DNA of 41,660 bases from Acidobacteriota bacterium (GTDB taxonomy: Bacteria > Acidobacteriota > Terriglobia > Terriglobales > Acidobacteriaceae). Shown here one piece after another: positions 6,895 to 15,866 of this stretch. The stretch's first letter is position 1. Each line of letters starts with the position of its first letter. The notes below the pieces were generated by a model that saw nothing but the letters and a program-made list of their open reading frames with translations, did no database searches and had not been told where the DNA came from. A program made the translations under genes and the position numbers. The stretch lies in assembly GCA_021826695.1 (NCBI GenBank), contig JAKAYS010000009.1, forward strand, positions 1 to 41,660, given 5' to 3'.

Positions 6895-7386
6895 ATGGCG
6901 GCCAATCTGCGGTTTTCTACCGGAATTGAAGCGCTGGCGCTGATGGCGACAGAGCCAGAAAAGTATCGCACGTCGCAGGCGCTCGCGACCGTCCTCGCGA
7001 CCAACCCCGTAGTCGTGCGGCGATTGTTGTCCGCACTCAGCCGCGCCGGACTTGTCACCAGCGTGAAGGGTCCCGCTGGCGGTTCGCGGCTGGCGAAGAG
7101 CGCCAAACAAATCACGCTGCGCGATATCTATCGCGCGCTCGATTCCGGCGACCTGCTGCATCGCGGAAAGCATGAGTCCGAAGAAACGCGCGACCTGCGC
7201 AAGGCCATGCAAAGCGTCTTCAAAAAAGCGCAAAAGCGTTTTGAAGAGGAGCTGGATTCCACCACGCTGAACCAGCTCATCAAAAAATCTGGCAGGAAAG
7301 TCGCGAAGGCCGCTCCGGAAACCGCCGCCGAAAGCCCTATAGCGAATGCCGGTCGTCCCGCGCCGGGTCCCAGTTCGCTCGGATAG
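6895..7386 (+). CDS. Rrf2-family transcriptional regulator without iron-sulfur cysteines
   Basis: A 163-residue regulator. The N-terminal winged helix is evident: FSTGIEALALMATEPEKYRTS, SQALATVLATNPVVVRRLLSALSRAGLVTS, then the Rrf2 wing KGPAGGSRLAKSAKQITLRDIY. The middle helix (EETRDLRKAMQSVFKKAQKRFEEELDS, split here by its acidic and basic halves) is the usual dimerisation region, followed by a disordered Ala/Pro-rich tail. The protein has no cysteine, so it cannot bind a 2Fe-2S cluster as IscR or NsrR do, and its signal is unknown. The ATG at 6895 has AGGAG eight bases upstream, preferred over the in-frame extension to 6772, which would read through the palindromic leader. Confidence 0.85.
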   Translation: MAANLRFSTGIEALALMATEPEKYRTSQALATVLATNPVVVRRLLSALSRAGLVTSVKGPAGGSRLAKSAKQITLRDIYRALDSGDLLHRGKHESEETRDLRKAMQSVFKKAQKRFEEELDSTTLNQLIKKSGRKVAKAAPETAAESPIANAGRPAPGPSSLG

Positions 7387-7420
7387 TGGAACGATCAGTT
7401 GTGATGCTGGGCCACACGTA

Positions 7421-7606
7421 GAGGACCTTGCGTTTCCGGCCAACCGCAAGATCCCTATGCAGCAAGTGGGGGAGTCATTCTGAACCCTTCGGTCGCCGCG
7501 GCGACCTCAGGGTAAACTTCGTGAAGAATCCAGAGAATATTCGCGCGGTAAGCGCCGCCATTGCCCTCGGGTTCTTCCCCTTCACTTTGTTCAGGGTCAG
7601 AATGAC
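7421..7606. repeat. Dispersed intergenic repeat (GTCATTCTGA / GGACCTTG type)
   Basis: The gap between the Rrf2 gene and ispG carries GGACCTTG with GTTTCC (7423 onward), then GTCATTCTGA (7474-7483), and the inverted TCAGAATGAC at 7597-7606. Including flanks, about 16 bases at each end form an imperfect inverted repeat, GGAGTCATTCTGA.. against ..TCAGAATGACTCC. A related copy lies at 27088-27158. Such repeats are common in Acidobacteriota intergenic DNA. No gene is seen in this 278-base gap. Confidence 0.55.
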
Positions 7607-7664
7607 TCCGAACGGGGGCATCTTCACCAAGGGGAAGTTTGCAGTCCGTGGCTGAAAACAGATT

Positions 7665-8912
<1,248 letters not shown>

Positions 8913-9149
8913 ATGCGTATCCAGCTATAAGTTTACATCGGAGGGTGTCGGGACCGTCCGCTGTAAGCCTGTCTGACGCAGTACAAGGCCGCATCTCGTT
9001 GTTGGAAACTTGTCTGCTATGTCTATTGAGAAAATATAGTTCCCAGCGGGTCCGTTGCAGATATGGGGGTTTCCTGTTAGGTTAACGAGGGTCGGCATTC
9101 CCCGGGCATCTATACTGCCGTAAGAGTCTGTGAGACGAGTGAGTCTTCA

Positions 9150-9710
9150 ATGAAACAAACGCAACCCAAAAAGAAAACCACTGTGATGCCTCGTATTCTG
9201 GCGGGCAAAACCACTGTCAGTTCCGACCCAGCGCGGAAGCAACGCATCCAGCAATATGAGATGGCGGTCCGTTTGATGCGGGAAGGCAAGTATGAGAAAG
9301 CGAAGGCTTCGTTGCAGGCTTTGCTCACTTCCGATGTGGGAGAAATGGTGGACCGTGTCCGCGTGCATTTGACAGCATGTCAGCGACAACTGGAGAAAAA
9401 CAACATTACTTTTCACAGCCCAGAGGAGCAGTACGACTACGCAATTTCGCTACTCAACACTGGCAATTATGAAGACGCTCGCGAGCAATTGCAGATGATC
9501 CTGAAAGAGCATCCGGCAGCGGATTATGCGCACTACGGTCTGGCTGTAATGTATAGCCTGACCGGTCGCGCGGAGGACTGCCTGGAACAGCTCAGTCGCG
9601 CCATTGAATTGAATTCCCAGAACCGCATTCAGGCGCGTCTGGATTCAGATTTTCAGGAAATGTTCGATGATCCACGCTTCACAGAGCTGCTGTATCCTGA
9701 GATTCTGTAA
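9150..9710 (+). CDS. TPR-repeat protein of unknown function
   Basis: A 186-residue soluble protein with a basic N-terminus (MKQTQPKKKTT) and no signal peptide. Tetratricopeptide-like pairs are visible: YEMAVRLMREGKYEKAKASL, YDYAISLLNTGNYEDAREQL and AHYGLAVMYSLTGRAEDCL followed by ALELN-like RAIELNSQNRIQARLD. The C-terminus (FDDPRFTELLYPEIL) resembles the closing segment seen in other bacterial TPR proteins. TPRs are protein-binding scaffolds; no partner is evident. It sits alone between ispG (divergent) and yvcK (144 bases downstream, same strand). Confidence 0.75.
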   Translation: MKQTQPKKKTTVMPRILAGKTTVSSDPARKQRIQQYEMAVRLMREGKYEKAKASLQALLTSDVGEMVDRVRVHLTACQRQLEKNNITFHSPEEQYDYAISLLNTGNYEDAREQLQMILKEHPAADYAHYGLAVMYSLTGRAEDCLEQLSRAIELNSQNRIQARLDSDFQEMFDDPRFTELLYPEIL

Positions 9711-9853
9711 TCTTCCACTGGAAATAAATCCAGATCGTCAACTGTAAGAACGGAATTGCTGTCGGTATGATGAGTGAAGGCATTCACTACATCCCAGCCA
9801 GCGGCTTACGCGCGACCGTTCGACCCCGCTGGCGGCTCGAGAGTTGGTAATTC

Positions 9854-10978
9854 TTGGGAAAGTTGCATCCGTCCAGCGCGATCCCACTTCGTGAGCAACC
9901 CATTCCTGCGGCTGATACTGATGTTTCTTGCCTGCGGGTAGCGGCCATCGGCGGCGGGACTGGCCTTTCCACTCTGCTCCGTGGACTGAAACGGCATACC
10001 CAGTCGCCGACCCACGCTTTGCGCCCCACCGAAATCGATGCGGGCCTACCGGCTGTTATTTCCGACCTTACCGCAATTGTTACCGTCACGGATGACGGCG
10101 GGTCCAGCGGACGCCTGCGTAAAGACTTGAACATTCTGCCGCCCGGAGATTTGCGCAACTGCATGGTCGCGCTTTCTGAGGACGAGCATCTGCTCTCGCG
10201 ACTCTTTCAGTATCGCTTCGAGTCGGGCGAAGGGCTTGAAGGACATAGCTTCGGCAATCTGTTCCTTGCGGGTCTGACCGCCGTGACCGGCGACTTCGCT
10301 CTGGCGGTGAAGACTTCCTCGCAAATTCTGGCAACGCGCGGGCATTTATATCCAGCGACAAATTCGAACGTCACTCTGGCTGCCCGCATGGACGATGGTT
10401 CGCTGGTGCTCGGGGAAACCAACATTACCGCTAGCAAACGGCGTATTGTCCGCCTGATGCTGGAGCCGGAACATGCGTCCGCATTGCCGGAGGCGATTGA
10501 GGCCATTCTCCGCGCCGACATGGTCACGCTCGGTCCCGGATCGTTGTATACCAGCCTGATTACAAATTTATTGGTGGAGGGCATTGCGGACGCTTTGGTG
10601 GCCGCGCAAGGGCTGCGCGTCTTCGTCTGCAATTTGATGACACAGGCGAATGAGAGCGTCCACCTGACCGCCTCCCAGCATATTGAGCGCATCTACGAGC
10701 ACGCTGGTGGAGCCATCTTCGACTACGCGCTGATCAACACGGCCCCGGTTCCTGAGGCTGCGCGCGTACGCTATGCTGCCGAAGGCGCAGAACAGATACT
10801 TGCCGACATCGAGCAGATTGAAAAGCTGGGGGTCTGCTGCATTCAAGGAGATTATCTCCACGCCGAAGGCGTGTTGCGGCATGACTACGAACGGGTCACT
10901 GCGGCCTTATTGGATCTGGGTTTGCATCATCGCAGACCCACTCAGTCCAGCCTTAGTTCAGCCATAGTCCAACCTTAG
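9854..10978 (+). CDS. yvcK: YvcK/CofD-like family protein (gluconeogenesis factor type)
   Basis: A 374-residue protein of the YvcK branch of the CofD-like superfamily. In Bacillus subtilis YvcK is needed for growth on gluconeogenic carbon sources and for cell-wall homeostasis and binds UDP-sugars. Motifs: VAAIGGGTGLSTLLRGLKR (from about residue 30), TVTDDGGSSGRLRKDL, PPGDLRNCMVAL, GHSFGNLFLAGL, TLGPGSLYTSLITNLLV, and CNLMTQANES. The start is a TTG at 9854 with no clear Shine-Dalgarno site; the first recognisable domain residue is about 27 codons later, so the true start could be slightly downstream. The usual partners rapZ and whiA are not adjacent. Confidence 0.93.
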   Translation: MGKLHPSSAIPLREQPIPAADTDVSCLRVAAIGGGTGLSTLLRGLKRHTQSPTHALRPTEIDAGLPAVISDLTAIVTVTDDGGSSGRLRKDLNILPPGDLRNCMVALSEDEHLLSRLFQYRFESGEGLEGHSFGNLFLAGLTAVTGDFALAVKTSSQILATRGHLYPATNSNVTLAARMDDGSLVLGETNITASKRRIVRLMLEPEHASALPEAIEAILRADMVTLGPGSLYTSLITNLLVEGIADALVAAQGLRVFVCNLMTQANESVHLTASQHIERIYEHAGGAIFDYALINTAPVPEAARVRYAAEGAEQILADIEQIEKLGVCCIQGDYLHAEGVLRHDYERVTAALLDLGLHHRRPTQSSLSSAIVQP

Positions 10979-11012
10979 ACAGCCTTTAGATACAATCAAA
11001 CGCGAGGTACTA

Positions 11013-11510
11013 ATGATGCCGACACTTGCGCTTGTACTCTTCCTGCTGACGTCCACTCCGAAAACGCCAGCCCACGCATCCACCGATGTTTTCGCTCCAA
11101 TCGCACGCTATCAGGGGGCCTGGCGAGCGGCGCCCTCGATGTCCGGCTCCGGCGCGGATACGATTTCCAACCAGTGTCACAGGTTCAGCGAATATTTTGT
11201 CTGTCAGTTGACCGTCAATGGAAAAGTGGGCGCGCTGGTGGTCTACGTCTCCGCTGGGACTGCCGGGAATTATTACACTCAGGCCATCCTGCCCCAAGAC
11301 AACGCCACGGGCATAGTCGATCTGCGGATTGAGGGCGGACTCTGGACGTTTTCCAGCAAAGAAACGGAGAACGGCATAACCACCTACTATCGCACCACCA
11401 ACGATTGGCGCGGCAACGACCATATCCATTTTGAGGTCGCCCATTCCACCGACGGCAACACCTGGGTGGTCGATCACAAAGGCGACGAGACCCGCATGGC
11501 TGCAAAGTAA
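11013..11510 (+). CDS. Small exported protein of unknown function
   Basis: A 165-residue protein starting with a short signal peptide (MMPTLALVLFLLTSTPKTPAHA), then a beta-rich mature part. It contains YQGAWRAAP, two cysteines in CHRFSEYFVC, FSSKETENGITTYYRTTNDW and VAHSTDGNTWVVDHKGDETR. The pattern of alternating strands suggests a small beta-barrel or lipocalin-like fold, but I recognise no family. GAGGT lies just before the first of two consecutive ATG codons. It is the last plus-strand gene here and converges with the Ig/PQQ gene. Confidence 0.65.
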   Translation: MMPTLALVLFLLTSTPKTPAHASTDVFAPIARYQGAWRAAPSMSGSGADTISNQCHRFSEYFVCQLTVNGKVGALVVYVSAGTAGNYYTQAILPQDNATGIVDLRIEGGLWTFSSKETENGITTYYRTTNDWRGNDHIHFEVAHSTDGNTWVVDHKGDETRMAAK

Positions 11511-11543
11511 TTCCTTCGGGCCCAGCGGAAAAGCGATCGATGT

Positions 11544-13892
11544 CTATTTTGAAGAGAATGCTACAACCTTGTATGCCATGCCAAGGTATACATGTCCATC
11601 GACGACAGTAGGGACCTCCCATGTGACGGTGCTGCCAAGCATGGGGCTGATATAAAGAGCTTTACTCATATTCGTCGCATCGTAGGCCCGCAGTGTTTGC
11701 GACACGCCGTCCACAGCCCACACAATTGCGTTGGAAGTTTCGTTGGCGGAAACCACGGGCTGCGCCCCAGGGTAGGAATACCGAAAACTGCTTTGAGACA
11801 ACGGCGCTGACGATAGCAGCCCAGTGGTCGTGCTGAGAGAAAACATCTTCAATACGTCATAGTATCCGATGAAATAAACGTAATGGTTCCAGTATGCCGG
11901 GGTGGAGAAGCAGGCTTGATGCGTAGGGCCCTGGCCAATACCCGCCAGCTCTTGAATCACGTTGTCACTGGTCGTGCCGATCTCTCCAAGATGCTCTGCG
12001 TTCAGTAGGTAAACGGGGCTTGGCTTGCCACAGATGACGACTTCGTCAGGGAAAGGACCGGTCTGTTGGGGAACCAGAAGCGGCCCCCCCGCTCCCAAAT
12101 CCTTATCTGTGGAATCCAGCGTGGCCTGGTCATAGGGCGTAAAGTAATCCAACACCTGTAGCATAGAGTCCAGCTTGACAACGCTGTCTCCAAAGTTCGT
12201 TGTCCCGTTCCAGGTTCCATTCCCAGTCGATATATATACATTTCCATCCTGGTCGGCGGATGGGGCCGCGCTCGACATCCAGATGCCCCCATCCGAGCCG
12301 CTCGGCGTGTCGTTGAACGAGGCCACCTGGGCAAACGTATTGGCGTCATAGGCGATCAGGAACCCGTGATAGGGAGGACGGTCGCTGAAGCTGCCAAAGG
12401 CCACATATACTTTGCCATTGGACAGCAGCAGTCCGGGTCTCTGCATCTGGTGTACGCTGGCAAAGCCTGTGTCCGAAATGACGACCGGGCTGCCAGGTTG
12501 CTCACTCCCTGTAATTACATCCAGAGCGTGAAGCCGATGAACGAAGGTCGTGCCGCCGTTCTCACTGGTCATCGCGACGACGTATAGGGTATTGGTCGCG
12601 GCATCGATCACTGGAGTTCCCAAAATTCCTACCGACATTTTGTAGCTTATGGATGCGGCGCTGACTGATGTCACTCCTGCGGAAAGAAAGCTGATCTTCC
12701 AAAGCACAGCGCCGTTGTTGGCGTCCAACGCGTACACGCTGTCGTTGGAAGTTGCGATGAAAAGCGCGTTGTGCGGCGCGCCGCCAATGGAAAGACCGCT
12801 CATGTATAGCGGTTGGCCCCACACCGCTCCATCGGGAGTCATGGTCCAACTTACGCCGAAATGCGTGGAGTTCACATTTGCAGGAGTAAGCACGGTTTCC
12901 TGGGGCTGAAGGCCGGTGCGCCCGTTGTCATTTTTCCACGTCAGGTAGTTGAGCGCGCCAACTGCTGCGGTGACTGTGTCGGTCGCTTGTGCTGTGTATT
13001 GGGTCCCGCTCGATGCGGTCGCAAGAATGGTACAAGCACCGGCGGTTCCCGGCGCGGTAAACAGTCCAGCCGCATCGATGGAGCCGCACGAACTGCTCCA
13101 ACTGACTGCAATGTTCGCAGTGAACTGCTGGGTAGCAAGTGGGCTGGTGGTAGGCGAGACGGGCGTGATGGTAATGGGCGAAACGATATCGGCCAAGGCT
13201 GAGGCTGTCTGACCGCCGCTGGTTGCCGTGGCCGTAATGGTGCAATTTTCAGCGATCAACGGGGCCGTAAATAGCCCAACGCTTGAAATTGTCCCGCAAA
13301 TTGCGCTCCAGCCTGCTGCGGCGCTGGAAACAAATTGTTCCGTTGCTCCCTCCGTCACTGTCGCTTGTGTCGGCGTGACTGTGAAAGTAGTCGTAGGCGG
13401 CGAAAGGATCTTGTCATAGCCATAGACTGTATATTTAGTGCCGCTCAAAGCAATCCCCTCAATTGTGCAGTAGGTCCCTACAGGTGCTGAGGCTGTGTAG
13501 AGTCCCGTCGAGGTGATGGTTCCGCACCGGGCTGTCCAGTCCACAGGAATGCTGGAGGTGAACTGCTGCTGCTGCCCTTGCGGGGTCTGGGCCGCAGTCG
13601 GAGTCATAACGATGGGCGAGACGATAGTGACGACCGTGGAGGCGCTTCCGCTGCTCGCCGTTGCGGTCACAGTGCAATGGCCAGGATAAAGCGGCGCATG
13701 AAAAAGGCCACCAGTAGAGACGGAGGCGCAACTGGTTTTCCATGTTGCCGCTACGCTCGATGAAAATTGCTGGCTGGCTCCCTCTGAAACAATAGGATTG
13801 GTTGGGGAAATGGTCATGGCGCTTGCGTTGGAGAGAGAGAATAAGAACGCAGCAACAACGGCAGGACTTAGACACAAGGATGAAAGGCGCAT
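11544..13892 (-). CDS. Secreted protein with four Ig-like repeats and a PQQ-type beta-propeller
   Basis: About 782 residues. A signal peptide (MRLSSLCLSPAVVAAFLFSL..NASA) is followed by four tandem Ig-like (BIG_2-type) units of about 68-70 residues. Each unit repeats the plan QQF..V.W...CG.I...GLFTAP....CTI.AT with two cysteines that could form a disulfide within the repeat. The C-terminal 450 residues form a PQQ/quinoprotein-like propeller (GAPHNALFIATSNDSVYALDAN, split here; AVLWKISF; VYISTGNGTWNG; DSVVKLDSMLQVLDYF). I choose the ATG at 13892 because GGGGGAT lies just upstream and the signal peptide starts there. Such architectures are common surface proteins in Acidobacteriota, probably for adhesion or polymer binding. 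No enzymatic residues are evident. Confidence 0.8.
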   Translation of the reverse strand: MRLSSLCLSPAVVAAFLFSLSNASAMTISPTNPIVSEGASQQFSSSVAATWKTSCASVSTGGLFHAPLYPGHCTVTATASSGSASTVVTIVSPIVMTPTAAQTPQGQQQQFTSSIPVDWTARCGTITSTGLYTASAPVGTYCTIEGIALSGTKYTVYGYDKILSPPTTTFTVTPTQATVTEGATEQFVSSAAAGWSAICGTISSVGLFTAPLIAENCTITATATSGGQTASALADIVSPITITPVSPTTSPLATQQFTANIAVSWSSSCGSIDAAGLFTAPGTAGACTILATASSGTQYTAQATDTVTAAVGALNYLTWKNDNGRTGLQPQETVLTPANVNSTHFGVSWTMTPDGAVWGQPLYMSGLSIGGAPHNALFIATSNDSVYALDANNGAVLWKISFLSAGVTSVSAASISYKMSVGILGTPVIDAATNTLYVVAMTSENGGTTFVHRLHALDVITGSEQPGSPVVISDTGFASVHQMQRPGLLLSNGKVYVAFGSFSDRPPYHGFLIAYDANTFAQVASFNDTPSGSDGGIWMSSAAPSADQDGNVYISTGNGTWNGTTNFGDSVVKLDSMLQVLDYFTPYDQATLDSTDKDLGAGGPLLVPQQTGPFPDEVVICGKPSPVYLLNAEHLGEIGTTSDNVIQELAGIGQGPTHQACFSTPAYWNHYVYFIGYYDVLKMFSLSTTTGLLSSAPLSQSSFRYSYPGAQPVVSANETSNAIVWAVDGVSQTLRAYDATNMSKALYISPMLGSTVTWEVPTVVDGHVYLGMAYKVVAFSSK

Positions 13893-14222
13893 AGATATCC
13901 CCCAGCCTCTGGCGGGCTCGCCAGAGCTTACTGTGGAAGCTTGCACATTTAAGGGGGGAGGGGACTAGGCCAATGGGGAAACGCGGCCCGAAAAGTGGCG
14001 AGAATTTAGTTCTCTTTTGTAGATAGTAGATATATGAATGGCTGACTGAATGTACCACATACTTAAGACAATCATCGTATTTTTTTCTTAACAGAGAAGA
14101 TACTGTCGATCTTTCAAGAAACGCGCTAAAAGTGAGGTAGTACAGCTATATTTTTCGTTTCTTTTACTTTTTGCGTTCTCCGGTAGCCTGACTTGCGTAT
14201 ATGCAGGTAGAGGGAAAATTGC

Positions 14223-14795
14223 TTGGGGGAAATCGGATTGAGATCGGCGCACCCCAAATCGTTCGCGTCATCGGCGAGACCCTCCTCGCAAGAGTTCCGC
14301 GAACTTGTCGAAGCGCATCAGTCCCGCGTCTTCAGCATCGCATTTCGCATTCTGGAGGACCGCTGGACAGCGGAAGAGGTAGCGCAGGATGTCTTCCTCG
14401 CCTTATATAAGAACCTGGATCGCCTGGAGTCGGAGGAGCATGTGCTTGCCTGGCTGCGCCGTGTCACGGTCCATCGTGCTATCGATGCCCACCGACACCG
14501 CGCCAGCCGCGTGGATTTTACCGCCGAAGAGTTTTGCGAAGAAAGGACCATCGTTGCCAGCGAGATCGATGCATCCCCGTCCATAGCATCCAGGCGTGTC
14601 GAGTATCTCATTGCAACCTTGTCGCCAACGCAGCGCGCCATCCTTCTGCTTCGGTATCAGGAAGACATGCTACCAACGGAAATCGCCACAACGCTTGCCA
14701 TGCCGCTGGGCACAGTGAAAAGCCATTTGCAGCGCGCGCTGAAATTGTTACGCGCCAAAGCTGCACGATTGCAAAAGGAGGTTGCGCATGGTTGA
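14223..14795 (+). CDS. RNA polymerase sigma factor, ECF (sigma-70 region 2/4) family
   Basis: A 190-residue sigma factor. Region 2 is RELVEAHQSRVFSIAFRILEDRWTAEEVAQDVFLALYKNL; region 4 is IATLSPTQRAILLLRYQEDM followed by PTEIATTLAMPLGTVKSHLQRALKLLR (split at natural breaks). The start is a TTG; both 14223 and 14238 are possible, the latter with GGGGGAA upstream. The stop overlaps the next gene by eight bases (ATGGTTGA), implying translational coupling with the membrane protein that is probably its anti-sigma factor. The 276-base upstream gap shows no gene; the promoter is probably there. Confidence 0.9.
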   Translation: MGEIGLRSAHPKSFASSARPSSQEFRELVEAHQSRVFSIAFRILEDRWTAEEVAQDVFLALYKNLDRLESEEHVLAWLRRVTVHRAIDAHRHRASRVDFTAEEFCEERTIVASEIDASPSIASRRVEYLIATLSPTQRAILLLRYQEDMLPTEIATTLAMPLGTVKSHLQRALKLLRAKAARLQKEVAHG

Positions 14796-15183
14796 TTTTA
14801 GGAAATCCGCGAAGCGCCGACAGAACGATGCATCGGAAATCGATGATCGAAGCGCGGCGGACGAAGCCCTGTTCGAGCAGGAGCTACGCAATGTGCTGCG
14901 TCCTCTTGTGGCTCCGGAAGGCTTTGCGGATCGGGTGGTTGCGCGAGCGCGGGAGATATCGCTTCAACCCGTTCATTCATTCTCAACCCGGCGGCCAATT
15001 TTCCGCTGGGCTGTAGCTGCGGTCCTGCTACTGACAATTGCATCCGGCGGCTATCTGGAGCACCAGCGAGCAAGACGCATTGCCGGAGAACATGCGCGCC
15101 AGCAGGTTTTGCTGGCGCTGCGTATCACGAGCACTACTTTGCAAGATGTTCGAAACAAAGTGGACAGTAATCCCTCAAATTAA
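14788..15183 (+). CDS. Putative anti-sigma factor, single-span membrane protein
   Basis: A 131-residue protein with a charged cytoplasmic N-terminal half (FEQELRNVLRPLVAPEGFADRVVARA), one transmembrane helix (FRWAVAAVLLLTIASGGYL) and a short outer or periplasmic tail. The ATG at 14788 follows AAAGGAGG by six bases and overlaps the sigma-factor stop. No zinc-binding anti-sigma motif (HxxxCxxC) is present, so the assignment rests on coupling, size and topology. The PEGFADRVVARA segment recurs in small membrane proteins encoded beside ECF sigma factors in Acidobacteriota. Confidence 0.6.
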   Translation: MVDFRKSAKRRQNDASEIDDRSAADEALFEQELRNVLRPLVAPEGFADRVVARAREISLQPVHSFSTRRPIFRWAVAAVLLLTIASGGYLEHQRARRIAGEHARQQVLLALRITSTTLQDVRNKVDSNPSN

Positions 15184-15195
15184 AGGAGATCGATC

Positions 15196-15789
15196 ATGAT
15201 CGGAAATATTGTCAGACAGCGCCATTTCGTTCGCCGCCTCGGATTGCTTTTTGCCAGCGGCCTCCTGACGGCGCTTCCTATTGTGGCCCAGGACATGCAA
15301 CCGAATTTTCCCGTCACTCTGGACAAGAAGCTGGCTGCGCGGGCAGCCAATGTACATGAGGTGACTTTGAACAAAAATATGCTCGAATTTGCCAGCCAGT
15401 TCCTGAGCAATATGCAGTCGGGCGATGTACAGGCGCAGCACTTGATCCAGAAACTGAATGGCATTTACGTGCGCGAGTACGACTTCGCCGAACCCGGCCA
15501 GTACACCGCCGAGGACCTGCAAACCATTCGCAAGCAATTTTCCGGTCCGGAGTGGAACCCGATGGTGCGTGTCCATTCCAGCAAAGGCGGCGAAGGCGAT
15601 ACCGACGTCTATGTCCAACTGGTCAATGGAGTGATCCAGGGAATGTTCGTTCTCGATGCTAAGGCGCGAAAGCTGGATTTTGTCTACATCTCCGGCCCTA
15701 TTCGTCCGGAAGACCTGAAGGCGCTCAGCGGCAACTTCGGCATTCCGAATATCAACACCGGTAAAGGCTCGAAGGCGACAACCGACTGA
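15196..15789 (+). CDS. DUF4252-type exported protein
   Basis: A 197-residue protein with a signal peptide (VRRLGLLFASGLLTALPIVAQ). The mature part has LTKNMLEF-like LNKNMLEFASQFLSN, QHLIQKLNGIYVREYDF, the central WNPMVRVHSSKGGEGDTDVYV stretch (quoted to its edge), and ARKLDFVYISGPIRPEDLKAL. These fit DUF4252, found in Bacteroidota and Acidobacteriota. AAAGGAG lies just upstream of the ATG, 13 bases after the anti-sigma gene, so the three genes form one operon. The exported product is a likely target or sensor of the sigma system, by inference. Confidence 0.75.
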   Translation: MIGNIVRQRHFVRRLGLLFASGLLTALPIVAQDMQPNFPVTLDKKLAARAANVHEVTLNKNMLEFASQFLSNMQSGDVQAQHLIQKLNGIYVREYDFAEPGQYTAEDLQTIRKQFSGPEWNPMVRVHSSKGGEGDTDVYVQLVNGVIQGMFVLDAKARKLDFVYISGPIRPEDLKALSGNFGIPNINTGKGSKATTD

Positions 15790-15866
15790 TACGGGTTGGA
15801 AATTGCAATTGTCGCGCTTGTGCTCTACCCCACAAACTTCTGCGCTGTCGGTTGGGCCAGAGTTTT

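Noticed and set aside
11544-13892. Assembly artefact producing the repeated Ig units
   Set aside because: The four units differ clearly at nucleotide level, so they are old duplications, not collapsed or duplicated reads.
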